A DNA stretch of 64,000 bases from Marinobacterium iners DSM 11526 (GTDB taxonomy: Bacteria > Pseudomonadota > Gammaproteobacteria > Pseudomonadales > Balneatricaceae), in assembly GCF_900107855.1 (NCBI RefSeq), contig NZ_FNRJ01000001.1:310001-374000 (forward strand). Direction: 5' to 3'. The position numbers and the translations under genes are program-made. Below, one piece after another: positions 49,819-58,686 of this stretch (within the stretch, counting starts at the first letter, position 1; each line of letters starts with the position of its first letter). A model generated the notes under the pieces. It was not told where the DNA came from and made no database searches. It worked only from the letters and a program-made list of their open reading frames with translations.

Positions 49819-51852
49819 TTAGAAGTTGTATGCCAAGCTCAGACGAACATCACGCCCTGGCTCATCCAGAACACCTGTTGACTGACTGAATAGACTGGTA
49901 TGGTTTGCATAGCGACGGTCGAACATGTTGTCGATGGCAAGCGCAAGCTCAAGATCCTGTACCGGGCTCCAATGCGCCCTTACGCTGTGGATGTGGTAGC
50001 CATCTCTTTGCGGCTCGCCCTGTGGCACGTCTTTCAAATCAGCAACCAGCTCGAGTTTATAGCCAAAACTCAAGGTATCAGTTGCCTGCCAACGGTTATC
50101 CCAAACAAGGGTATCTCCAGTTGGAGCCGTCAAACGACGTACGGCACCAGGGTCCTTTCCACCATATTCCACATCCAGGATATTCAGCCCGAGCTGACTG
50201 CTATACCGGCCGGCATCCCATTGAGCACTCAGCTGCCAACCGCTGACCTCGAGCCGGTCACCATTAAAAATATCACCGCGTCCCAGAGGAGCACTGCCAC
50301 GACCAACAGTTTGAATCGTGTCATCAATTCGCGTCTGGAACGTCTTGAGTTGAACGGTTAAAGGCAGGCGCTCTGGTGTGTAACGAACACCGAGTTCATG
50401 CTGGCGGGATTTTTCCGGATCAAGGTTACCACCCTGCGCTTGGGTCGTGTGGTTCAGGCGACCAAGAAAACCTACAGGGATAACTCCACTGGCACGGGCA
50501 GCCTTGCTGTAACTTGCAAAGGCTGAAAAATCATTATCGAAGCGATAGTCAAAACGAAAGGCAGGTGAAATGTCATTACCGCTCACCTGAATCGGGCCAT
50601 AATTACTGCTGAAATCATCAAGGCGAAGCCCAACTGTGGTAGTCAGCGAGCCCAGTTCGATTTGGTTTTCTACAAAAACGCCCAGGTTCTTGCTGGTATA
50701 TTCCACTTTTTGTCCACGCAAGTCGGGCCAGCCCATTGCATCTTGCATATCCAGTGCGTTGGTATGAGCCGTTTCCTCAAACCAATCGGCACCAACAGTC
50801 AGCCTGGAAGGAAAACCTGCCAATGCATAGTGACTATCGTTGCGAATGGCCATACCCCATTCTCGCGTGAAAATATCGCTAATGCTGCTACCGGGATAAC
50901 TTAGCCTGTTTTCAGTACGGTACAGGTTAGTCCTGAGATCCAGCGCTTGATGATCAGAATTCCAACGATGCTCAAGTGTCAGTCGGTCTTCTTCAGTTCT
51001 CTGTTGCACACGCGAGGAGGGCCCGGTGGGGTTCTCGGGCAGATACCCCATATCACTGCCATTACTGCCTCGCGCATAAAGTCCGGCATTTTGACTGCGA
51101 CTCAGCCCAAGGTGTAGATCCTGATCGTTGAAGTCGAGCATACTGACTTTCAAGAGGTAATCTCGGTCTTGCCCACCTGAACCGATAGCACTCCTGCCAC
51201 TCCCTGTCTCATAGTCACCACGATTGTCAGCAGCAACATGGGCCAAAACCCCAAAATGTTCTGAGGCCATACCATACAGACTGACATCACCATGCTTACC
51301 CTCATCAACAGAGCTATACCCCGTCTTTAAACGCGCACCAAAGCTATCTCCATGACCATAGCGCTGCAGCATTTCACGCGCATTCATCGTCGTCATACGG
51401 ATAGAGCCACCCAACCCACCTGGACCGTCAGCAACCCCCGTAGTTGAGTCAATTTCTACCCGTTGCAACAAGTCTGGATCTATTCCCCCAAAGCCGCCAC
51501 GATGCTGATGCAGATTGCGCCCACTTCTTGCCCCATCAACACTGATATTGAGGTTACTGCCTTCAATTCCATTTAAATAAATCCGTTGCGCATTACGGCC
51601 CCCGCCACCTATGGTTACATCGGGCACTGAGCGAAACATATCTCGACTACTGAAGCTGAGTTGCTCCTGAATAGATTCGGCACCCAGAATAGTGTTGCCT
51701 AATGCTGTAACTGACTGACCCAATACAACAATTTTCTGATCATCAGTTGTTTCGGGATCTCCGTTTCTGATCGTTTCCGCAGTGGCAGTCGCGCCATGAG
51801 CCAGCACAATTACGCAAACAAGTTCCTTTTTCCATCCGAACCGAACAACCAT
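49819..51852 (-). CDS. TonB-dependent receptor heading the Dpp-type importer operon
   Basis: 677 residues: signal peptide ending near GATATA, plug with IYLNGIEGSNLNISVDGARSGRNLHQHRGGFGG and VEIDSTTGVADGPGGLGGSIRM, barrel ending DVRLSLAYNF. The HQHRGG segment in the plug lines up with FHHQAR in the paralogue at 42182, suggesting a His pair at the ligand or exit path. A good Fur box lies 26 bases upstream, and a LysR gene is divergent. Operon order is receptor, TP-methylase, SBP, two permeases, double ATPase. Iron control here and a Zur-type box for the sister receptor imply that the importer handles more than one metal form. Confidence 0.87.
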   Translation of the reverse strand: MVVRFGWKKELVCVIVLAHGATATAETIRNGDPETTDDQKIVVLGQSVTALGNTILGAESIQEQLSFSSRDMFRSVPDVTIGGGGRNAQRIYLNGIEGSNLNISVDGARSGRNLHQHRGGFGGIDPDLLQRVEIDSTTGVADGPGGLGGSIRMTTMNAREMLQRYGHGDSFGARLKTGYSSVDEGKHGDVSLYGMASEHFGVLAHVAADNRGDYETGSGRSAIGSGGQDRDYLLKVSMLDFNDQDLHLGLSRSQNAGLYARGSNGSDMGYLPENPTGPSSRVQQRTEEDRLTLEHRWNSDHQALDLRTNLYRTENRLSYPGSSISDIFTREWGMAIRNDSHYALAGFPSRLTVGADWFEETAHTNALDMQDAMGWPDLRGQKVEYTSKNLGVFVENQIELGSLTTTVGLRLDDFSSNYGPIQVSGNDISPAFRFDYRFDNDFSAFASYSKAARASGVIPVGFLGRLNHTTQAQGGNLDPEKSRQHELGVRYTPERLPLTVQLKTFQTRIDDTIQTVGRGSAPLGRGDIFNGDRLEVSGWQLSAQWDAGRYSSQLGLNILDVEYGGKDPGAVRRLTAPTGDTLVWDNRWQATDTLSFGYKLELVADLKDVPQGEPQRDGYHIHSVRAHWSPVQDLELALAIDNMFDRRYANHTSLFSQSTGVLDEPGRDVRLSLAYNF

Positions 51853-51877
51853 AGAACTTCCTTACTCAATTAGTATT

Positions 51878-51896
51878 AATAATGATTCTCATTATC
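51878..51896 (-). promoter_or_regulatory. Fur box upstream of the receptor at 49819
   Basis: AATAATGATTCTCATTATC matches GATAATGATAATCATTATC at 16 of 19 positions, 26 bases upstream of the receptor start. Confidence 0.85.
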
Positions 51897-51905
51897 TTAA
51901 TATTA

Positions 51906-51918
51906 GGGTAAATTACCC
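51906..51918. promoter_or_regulatory. GGGTAA-A-TTACCC palindrome beside the LysR gene
   Basis: A perfect inverted repeat, six-base arms around one base, between the receptor Fur box and the LysR start at 51972. LysR proteins often bind such a site near a divergent target and their own promoter. Confidence 0.5.
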
Positions 51919-51971
51919 CTGACAATACAGCCATCGGAATGCAACGAATTGTTCAGGAAAGTTGAAACGTC

Positions 51972-52868
51972 ATGAGTGAAATTGCTGCGATGAAGACCTT
52001 GCTGGCCTTACGTGATTGCGAAAGTCTGACTCAAGCGGCACAACACATGGATGAACCCAAGTCCACCTTAAGCCGTCGACTTGCAAATCTGGAAATATCA
52101 TTGGGACAACCGCTTACGTATCAAAACGGGCGGCGTTTATCGCTGACATCAGCTGGGTTGTGCTATGCCGAATATGCAGAAAAAATTCTGCGGCTCGCCG
52201 ACGAAGGACGTCAAGCAATTAACACGCTGAAAAAGGAGCCCTCAGGGGAGCTGCGTGTGGGACTTTGTTCTGAGCTATCACGAGGCTGGTCCACTGATGC
52301 TCTCAACCGCTTTGGCGAGGCATACCCGGATGTCAGTTTGGATATAAGAATTCTGGATGAAAATGGTGCTCATCAAAAAACCGACCTGGACTTGTTGATC
52401 AGTTGTTGTGACCGCACCTTTTGCTCGGAACTCAAATCTCGCTTGCTCGGACGCTGGGAGCAAGGGCTCTACGCTGCAGTGTCGCTTAAAAACAGCATCT
52501 CGAATACTACAAAGCTGGAACAGTATCGCTGGATTTGCAGTGCAGATGCAGGAGAGATAATCCAGCTATACACCGATGACAGCAAGGCGGCCCTCACCCT
52601 GCACATAGAAGAACGCATGAAAATAAACTCTCTACACATGCGAGCTGATGCGATTGCTTTAGGCTATGGTATTGGCTTGCTGCCATGCTGGGTTGCGGAG
52701 TGCCGACGCCATGGACTACAGGGGCTGAGGCGCATATATCCGAACATCAGGGGCCATGATGTTCAACTTCGTATTCACTACCACCCTCAGAAAAAAACGG
52801 CTGCCGTCACCGCGCTGCAGGAATGGCTCACACAGCAGCTACCCAAACGATGGGATTTTGCACCCTAA
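51972..52868 (+). CDS. LysR-family transcriptional regulator
   Basis: 298 residues with an N-terminal winged helix-turn-helix (LALRDCESLTQAAQHMDEPKSTLSRRLANLEISLGQPL) and a C-terminal effector domain (SGELRVGLCSELSRG ... GYGIGLLPCWVAE). It is divergent from the receptor-importer operon with 119 bases between starts, so it likely controls that operon together with Fur. The effector is unknown; a transported chelate is possible. Confidence 0.9.
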   Translation: MSEIAAMKTLLALRDCESLTQAAQHMDEPKSTLSRRLANLEISLGQPLTYQNGRRLSLTSAGLCYAEYAEKILRLADEGRQAINTLKKEPSGELRVGLCSELSRGWSTDALNRFGEAYPDVSLDIRILDENGAHQKTDLDLLISCCDRTFCSELKSRLLGRWEQGLYAAVSLKNSISNTTKLEQYRWICSADAGEIIQLYTDDSKAALTLHIEERMKINSLHMRADAIALGYGIGLLPCWVAECRRHGLQGLRRIYPNIRGHDVQLRIHYHPQKKTAAVTALQEWLTQQLPKRWDFAP

Positions 52869-52935
52869 AGACTTTATTTCACAAATCAACTCATACGACT
52901 CAACAGGGGTTATCTGGCTACCCCTCCGCTCAAAG

Positions 52936-53628
52936 CTACTGGCATTCGAGCCGCTTCGGATCCAACACCAGCCAGTTCAGCCGTTTACCCTCCAGCACCT
53001 TTTGTTCACGCAGGCTACGGAACAGTCTGCTGAGTGTTTCTGGCCTGATCCCCAGTTTCGCCGATAACTCCCGATGACTTAGGGGCAGCCTTATCTCGGC
53101 GCCTTGCTCCTGGTAAAGCGTGTGTAGATAAGTAGAAAGCCTCTGCGGGCCATTTCGGCTGGACAGATTTTCAACCTCATTGATACGGTTACTCAAGGCG
53201 ATCCCTGCCACCTCCAGCATTGCCACCGCCACTTCGGAATGTGCATGGCAAAGTGCATGCAACTGATCGCGTTTCAAGCGACACAGGGTTGTTAAACCCA
53301 CGACTCTTGATGACACAGGGTACGTTGGCTCAGGCATGAACATAACTATCGGTGCCAGAAGCTGACCCGGCTTAATGGATTGAACCACGCGGAACTCTCC
53401 ATCAGCGCCTTCCCGAAGAGTATCAACGCGCCCATCGATCACCAGGTACCAATACTCAGCTCGCTCCCCCTGATAAAAAATACGCTCATCATTCTCGTAG
53501 GCGAGGATATTCCCCGCGATTACAAAGCTATCAAGCTGATCTGCAGGAACCGTTTTCAGAAAAGACAACCCCTTGAACATCTCTTTCGCCCGACGAAATT
53601 CTGGCGAGTAGGTCTTGATAATTGTCAT
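52936..53628 (-). CDS. Crp/Fnr-family transcriptional regulator
   Basis: 230 residues: cyclic-nucleotide-binding fold (NDERIFYQGERAEYWYLVIDGRVDTLR) and Crp-type helix-turn-helix (LPLSHRELSAKLGIRPETLSRLFRSLREQKVL). The N-terminus lacks the Fnr cysteine cluster, so it is not an oxygen sensor of that type; it is nearer to Dnr-like or haem-binding members. Divergent from the TBDR-ABC operon starting at 53709, with 80 bases between, so it may regulate it. Confidence 0.9.
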   Translation of the reverse strand: MTIIKTYSPEFRRAKEMFKGLSFLKTVPADQLDSFVIAGNILAYENDERIFYQGERAEYWYLVIDGRVDTLREGADGEFRVVQSIKPGQLLAPIVMFMPEPTYPVSSRVVGLTTLCRLKRDQLHALCHAHSEVAVAMLEVAGIALSNRINEVENLSSRNGPQRLSTYLHTLYQEQGAEIRLPLSHRELSAKLGIRPETLSRLFRSLREQKVLEGKRLNWLVLDPKRLECQ

Positions 53629-53660
53629 TTGGTTACGACCGACAATAGAAGATAATGGAT

Positions 53661-53679
53661 GCTAATGATAATACATATC
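53661..53679 (+). promoter_or_regulatory. Fur box between the Crp/Fnr gene and the TBDR at 53709
   Basis: GCTAATGATAATACATATC matches the 19-bp Fur consensus at 15 positions, with AATGATAAT intact, 30 bases before the receptor ATG. Confidence 0.75.
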
Positions 53680-53708
53680 AATTAGATTAACTTACAAGGG
53701 ACAGATAG

Positions 53709-55832
53709 ATGCTACTGAAACCTCGGCATTTGAGCTACGTTCTCACCACGATGGGCATTCTGACGATTTCGGCTGCGCAGGCCGGGACACACTTGCCGAG
53801 CGGCACCCATGCACTGGATACAATGACTATTTCTGCTACACGTTCAAAGCTTGCTGCCATGGATTCTCCCAGAACCATCAGTGTCATTACTGCTGATGAA
53901 ATTTCAGAAAGAATCGGTTCTGGTGGGCTGCAATCTTTATTGGAAGAGCTGCCTGGCATTGAATTTTCACGATCTGGAGGATTGGGCGGCCAGCTGGTGA
54001 CTCGTGGTTTCAACAGCAACACCGGACGCACCATCCTTGCCATTGATGGCGAGCGCTATCGTGGCCGCAGCACCCTTCAATTCAACATGATTGACCCCGA
54101 ATCCATCGAGCGCATCGAGGTGATACGAGGGCCTGCGTCAGCCCTGTACGGCTCGGATGCAATGAACGGCGTAATCAATATTGTCACTCGTCGCGCCAAG
54201 ATAGATCCGGACCAAGACTTTGCTCTGTCGCCCAAGCTGCGTGCTCTGCAATTCGAAAGCGGTAGCGATATGGCCGGTGGACGCGTTGAACTGGTCGGCG
54301 GCGGTAACGGCTTCGATATTCTAATTGGCGCTCACAACCGCGAAGCCGGTGACTACGACAGCCCGCTGGGTACTGCCGATAACAGCGAGTACAGCATGCA
54401 GGGGTTGGACTTCAATATCGGCTACCGCCCAAGCGAAACCTCACGTTGGGAGTTGTCCGGTCGTTATCAGGATGTATCTACTGGCCGTGCGGGAGGGCTG
54501 GGGGGCGCGCCCGGTGCACCTTATGTCAAAGTGAACGAAGACCCAATCATCGAACGCTATCTGCGTCTTGGCTACCAAGGCGAAAACTGGGGGGCACTGG
54601 CTGACAGTCTGGATGCTGGCATGTACATACGTGACTTCGAGACCGATATCTACAACCGTAATGCCAAAAGCCCGAACGTGACAGCACTTGCCCATATCAA
54701 GGTTTACAGTCCCACAATTTTCGGAGGTCACATCACCGCACAGAAGCAGCTGGGTGACCACTCTCTCAGCTACGGAGGTGATTTCTTCCATGAAGCTTTC
54801 GACGGCCGAACCCGGCAAATCAACCGCTATAACACGAATGGCGATCTGATTGGCCATGTTGACTGGCACCCGATGGAACGCGATTCAGAGATGCTGAATA
54901 TAGGCACCTATATCAGTGATGACTGGTTCATTAACGAAAAATGGTCCCTCAGCGGCACCCTGCGTGGTGATTTTTCCAAGATCGACATCGGTGATGCGCT
55001 CGCAAGTGAAACACCTACCCAACGGGCAGCATTCGAAGACAATCTCAGTAACAACTTCTTTGCCGTCACCGGCAGCCTTGGGGGGATCTACCGTCTCACA
55101 CCCGACTTACATCTGGTCGGCAACCTTAGCCGAGGCTTTCGTGCACCCTCAGGTATGGACATGACCATTACCAGCGTAGCGGGTACGGTGACCACGCTGC
55201 CCTCCCCGCAGCTTGAGGAAGAGACCAACATTACCGGGGAGCTCGGCCTGCGCTGGTACGGTGAGAATACAGAGCTGAACCTGACCGCTTATGAGAGCCG
55301 CTACAAGGACCTGATTAGCCTGGCGCACGTTTCAAATGATCTTTATCAGCGCCGGAACATAAGTGAAGCGACCATCCGTGGCGTTGAGATTGATGGCCGC
55401 ACCCGCCTTACCAACAACTGGAGCCTGAAATATGCGTTGACCAGCACCCGCGGTACAGATGACAGCACGGGTACACCGCTGGCCTATATTGCACCACTGT
55501 CCGGTCGTGTCGGCCTGCGCTATGACGGTCTGGGCTGGTACAGCGAGGCCAGTGTCCGTGCCTACAAGGGCAAGACCCGTATCGATACCAGCCAGGAACG
55601 AGAAACCGCCAGCTATGCCATCACCAACATCTATGCCGGCATGGACCTGGACCGGGTCATGGGTGCGGATTGGCAGGACTGGAAACTGCGGGTCGGTGTG
55701 GAAAACCTGTTCGATCGGGAAGGCCGCAACCCCTCAATCAACGAAGATCTCAACTTCAGTAATGAGCTGGTCGGCAATCCACTGGTTGAGCCCGGCCGTT
55801 CCTTTCTGGTGAAACTGACGGTGGACTACTGA
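53709..55832 (+). CDS. TonB-dependent siderophore-type receptor of the BtuF/FecCD operon
   Basis: 707 residues: signal peptide ending ISAAQA, TonB-box-like LDTMTISATRS, plug (LVTRGFNSNTGRTILAIDGERYRG ... IEVIRGPASALYGSDAMNGVINIVT) and barrel ending SFLVKLTVDY. It resembles FepA/CirA and haem or siderophore receptors; FRAPSGMDMT is present but without a matching NPDL box, which argues against haem. It starts an operon with a periplasmic binding protein, FecCD permease, ATPase and two ThuA-like genes. The stop and next start share TGATG. Confidence 0.88.
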   Translation: MLLKPRHLSYVLTTMGILTISAAQAGTHLPSGTHALDTMTISATRSKLAAMDSPRTISVITADEISERIGSGGLQSLLEELPGIEFSRSGGLGGQLVTRGFNSNTGRTILAIDGERYRGRSTLQFNMIDPESIERIEVIRGPASALYGSDAMNGVINIVTRRAKIDPDQDFALSPKLRALQFESGSDMAGGRVELVGGGNGFDILIGAHNREAGDYDSPLGTADNSEYSMQGLDFNIGYRPSETSRWELSGRYQDVSTGRAGGLGGAPGAPYVKVNEDPIIERYLRLGYQGENWGALADSLDAGMYIRDFETDIYNRNAKSPNVTALAHIKVYSPTIFGGHITAQKQLGDHSLSYGGDFFHEAFDGRTRQINRYNTNGDLIGHVDWHPMERDSEMLNIGTYISDDWFINEKWSLSGTLRGDFSKIDIGDALASETPTQRAAFEDNLSNNFFAVTGSLGGIYRLTPDLHLVGNLSRGFRAPSGMDMTITSVAGTVTTLPSPQLEEETNITGELGLRWYGENTELNLTAYESRYKDLISLAHVSNDLYQRRNISEATIRGVEIDGRTRLTNNWSLKYALTSTRGTDDSTGTPLAYIAPLSGRVGLRYDGLGWYSEASVRAYKGKTRIDTSQERETASYAITNIYAGMDLDRVMGADWQDWKLRVGVENLFDREGRNPSINEDLNFSNELVGNPLVEPGRSFLVKLTVDY

Positions 55833-56896
55833 TGCGCAAACAGCTGCTGCCCGGCCTGTTCGTGGCACTGATGACCGCGCAGGCCCAAGCCCTGCCAGTC
55901 CAGGACCAGAACGGATATGTGGTCAATGTTCCAGATAAGGTCGAACGGGTCGTGTCGATCACTATTCCTCTGGCTTCCATGATCATGGCTATCGACCAAG
56001 GCACCGAACGCTTGGTCGGCATGCACAAGGCCAGTCGCATGGATATCGACTACGGACTGCTTGGACGGATCTTCCCTGAAGCCGAGCAGATTCCCTACAA
56101 CATGTCCGGCGAGGGATTTGTGCCCAATGTGGAGGCCCTGGCCAGCCAGGCACCGGACCTGGTGTTCCAGTGGGGCGACCGGGGCGCGAATATCGTTACT
56201 CCGCTGCGTCAGCTGGGCCTGCCGGTACTGACCTTGAAATACGGCGACAGTGCCTGGGCCGCCGACTGGTTACGTATGGTCGGTCAGGCATTGGGCAAGA
56301 CCGAACGCGGCAACCGTTTGGCCAACTGGTTCGAGCAGCGACTTGACCAGATCCGCCAGCAGGCTGCCAACGTCGAGCAACAGCCTCGTGCTCTCTACTT
56401 GTTTCGCACTCGTTCCGGTTTTCAGGTAGCCGGAGCCAATACCAGCATGGGGTCGGACCTGGGCAAGGTAGGCGCACTGAACATGGCCGCCGAAGTGCCC
56501 GGCTTTGCCAGCGTGGACATTGAACAGTTGATGGTCTGGGATCCGGAGCTGATTTTGCTCAATAACTTCGAGCCGGGCCTCTCGCCCGAGGATCTCTATG
56601 ATGACCCACGTCTGCAGGGCATCAGCGCCGTTCGCGAGCGTCGTGTGTATGTTTATCCCTATGGCGGCTTCCGCTGGGATCCGCCAAGCCAGGAAACACC
56701 GCTTTCACTGGACTGGCTGTTTTCACTGGCTCATCCCGAGCACGCTGAACCCGACCTTCGCCAACGCATTCGTGAAGGCTATCGCCTGTTATATGACTAC
56801 GAGGTTAGCGAACAGGATCTGGATGACTTGCTTAAACTGGAGCTCAACGCGGGCAGTCGCGACTACCATCGTCTATTTGCCAAGGAGGAATCATGA
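55832..56896 (+). CDS. Periplasmic metal-chelate binding protein (BtuF/FhuD-type)
   Basis: 354 residues, signal peptide ending AQALP, cluster A fold: NVPDKVERVVSITIPLASMIMAIDQGTERLVGMHKASRMD and GEGFVPNVEALASQAPDLVFQWGD. It includes WDPELILLNNF, typical of the second lobe. It should take a ferric chelate from the receptor to the permease. It is longer than HmuT and lacks its Tyr-His motif. Start shares the TBDR stop; the permease start overlaps its stop by ATGA. Confidence 0.88.
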   Translation: MRKQLLPGLFVALMTAQAQALPVQDQNGYVVNVPDKVERVVSITIPLASMIMAIDQGTERLVGMHKASRMDIDYGLLGRIFPEAEQIPYNMSGEGFVPNVEALASQAPDLVFQWGDRGANIVTPLRQLGLPVLTLKYGDSAWAADWLRMVGQALGKTERGNRLANWFEQRLDQIRQQAANVEQQPRALYLFRTRSGFQVAGANTSMGSDLGKVGALNMAAEVPGFASVDIEQLMVWDPELILLNNFEPGLSPEDLYDDPRLQGISAVRERRVYVYPYGGFRWDPPSQETPLSLDWLFSLAHPEHAEPDLRQRIREGYRLLYDYEVSEQDLDDLLKLELNAGSRDYHRLFAKEES

Positions 56897-57918
56897 ACCA
56901 GCGCACCTTGCCACTGCCTCTTGTGACGATGGCTCTGTTTCTTCTGATGTTGGTTGTCATGGTTCTGGCATTGGGCACCGGTCGTTACCTGATTGCGCCC
57001 GAGACGGTTGGCCATATTCTACTGGCGCCGCTTCTGGGCGTGGGAGACTGGAGTCCGATCGAACAACGGGTGGTCGAGCAGGTTAGACTGCCCCGCATCC
57101 TGCTGGCGGCTGTCATAGGGGCAGGTCTCGCCGGAGCTGGAGCCGCGCTGCAAAGCGTGTTCCGCAACCCGCTGGCAGAGCCCCAACTGCTTGGCGTGTC
57201 CTCCGGTGCCGCCTTCGGTGGCGTACTGGCCTTCCTGTTCGCCGGGGATGGCTGGCCGGTGGTGATCGGTGCTCTGGTATTTGGCCTCATCTCACTTGTG
57301 GCGGTGTTTTGGTTGGCTGGGGGGAAGCAAGCTCGCGGCAGCGGTACCGTATTACTGGTACTGGCAGGTATTGTCGTCAGTGCCGTTTTCGCTTCTGGAG
57401 TATCACTGGTCAAACTGGTGGCTGACCCACAGAACCAGCTGCCAGCCATTGTATTCTGGCTGATGGGCAGCCTGTCCGCCGCCGACAGTGCCAAACTGAT
57501 GCTTGCCTTGCCCTGCACCGGCATCAGTCTGGCGTTGCTGTACAGCTTGAGATTCCATCTGATGGCGCTCTCGGTAGGTGACCGTGATGCCCGTGCCTTG
57601 GGCGTGCCGGTGCGCCGCGCACGCACCTTGGCATTGCTGGCTGTCGGCCTGATTGCCGCGTCCAGTGTTGCCGTTTGCGGCGTGGTGGGCTGGGTCGGTC
57701 TGGTGGTGCCCCATCTGGTGCGCATGGCTTTTGGCACCGACCACCGAAGCTTCATGCTCAATACCCTGCTGGCAGGCGCTATCTATCTGGTATTGGTGGA
57801 CACCTTGGCACGCAGCGTCAGCGAGGTGGAAATTCCTTTGGGCGTGCTGACCGCACTGTTGGGCGCGCCCCTGTTTGCCTTTCTGGTGCGCCGCCTGGGG
57901 AGAAGTTTGCATGGTTGA
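56893..57918 (+). CDS. FecCD-family ABC permease
   Basis: 341 residues with about ten membrane helices. VRLPRILLAAVIGAGLAGAGAALQSVFRNPLAEPQLLGVSSGAAFGG and GDRDARALGVPVRRART are the FecCD signature and coupling segments. Paralogous to HmuU at 37047 but in a different operon. It forms the inner-membrane path for the chelate bound by the preceding gene product. Confidence 0.92.
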   Translation: MNQRTLPLPLVTMALFLLMLVVMVLALGTGRYLIAPETVGHILLAPLLGVGDWSPIEQRVVEQVRLPRILLAAVIGAGLAGAGAALQSVFRNPLAEPQLLGVSSGAAFGGVLAFLFAGDGWPVVIGALVFGLISLVAVFWLAGGKQARGSGTVLLVLAGIVVSAVFASGVSLVKLVADPQNQLPAIVFWLMGSLSAADSAKLMLALPCTGISLALLYSLRFHLMALSVGDRDARALGVPVRRARTLALLAVGLIAASSVAVCGVVGWVGLVVPHLVRMAFGTDHRSFMLNTLLAGAIYLVLVDTLARSVSEVEIPLGVLTALLGAPLFAFLVRRLGRSLHG

Positions 57919-58684
57919 GTCAATTAACGGCCTGCAGCTGGAAGGCATCGGCCACGCCTATGCCGACCACCCGGTGCTGAACGCGCTGAGCTTGAGTCTG
58001 CCCCAGGGCAGTTTCTGCGCCCTGCTGGGCGCCAATGGTGTCGGCAAGTCCACCTTGCTGAAGATTCTATCCGGCTCGCTTGAGCCACTGCGCGGCCGAG
58101 TTGAGCACAACGGCAAGCTTGGTTTTGTACCCCAGGAAGTGCATCCGGCACTACCACTCACTGCACTGGAGATGGTGCTGCTGGGACGCTCCGGTCAGAT
58201 CGGACTGTTGCGGGCGCCGGGCAAGGCTGACTACGTCGCAGCAGAAGCCGCGCTGCATCGAGTCGAAGCCGAACACCTGACCCGGCGTGCCTTTGCTTCG
58301 CTTTCCGGTGGCGAGCGCCAACTGGTGCTTATGGCCCGAGCCCTTGCAACCGACGCCGATATCCTGTTGCTGGACGAACCAAGTGCCGCCATGGATTGGC
58401 ATAACCAGGCTCTGATCCTTCGCCTGTTGCGCGATCTGGCTGACAATGGAATGACTATCGTGATGAGCACCCACTCACCGCAGCATGCGTTGGAATTCGC
58501 TAGCCATACCCTCCTGTTGTTTGGGGCCGGCGAGCACACCTTCGGCACACCTGATCAGGTGATGACCGAAGACGCCCTGTCACGTCTCTATCGCCTGCCC
58601 GTGCGCCGTGTAGCCATGGATGAACTGCCTCATCAAGGCACCGCCGTACCCATCTTTTCAGACCTGAAAACACAGGAATACTAA
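57911..58684 (+). CDS. ABC transporter ATP-binding protein (FecE/BtuD type)
   Basis: About 257 residues from the ATG at 57911, chosen because GGGGAG lies eight bases upstream and overlap with the permease gene is only eight bases; an earlier start at 57875 gives an odd N-terminus. Walker A GANGVGKST, signature LSGGERQLVLMARAL, Walker B ILLLDEPSAAMD. Completes the importer. Confidence 0.9.
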   Translation: MVESINGLQLEGIGHAYADHPVLNALSLSLPQGSFCALLGANGVGKSTLLKILSGSLEPLRGRVEHNGKLGFVPQEVHPALPLTALEMVLLGRSGQIGLLRAPGKADYVAAEAALHRVEAEHLTRRAFASLSGGERQLVLMARALATDADILLLDEPSAAMDWHNQALILRLLRDLADNGMTIVMSTHSPQHALEFASHTLLLFGAGEHTFGTPDQVMTEDALSRLYRLPVRRVAMDELPHQGTAVPIFSDLKTQEY

Positions 58685-58686
58685 AC

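Noticed and set aside
42182-51852. Staphylopine/pseudopaline opine metallophore locus
   Set aside because: The importer type fits, but no nicotianamine-synthase-like (CntL) or opine dehydrogenase (CntM) gene is in the window; kept only as a remote option for an acquired chelate.
56985-57761. 258-codon minus-strand frame rich in Ser, Thr, Ala and Pro
   Set aside because: Antisense to the FecCD permease gene; composition is that of reversed hydrophobic codons.
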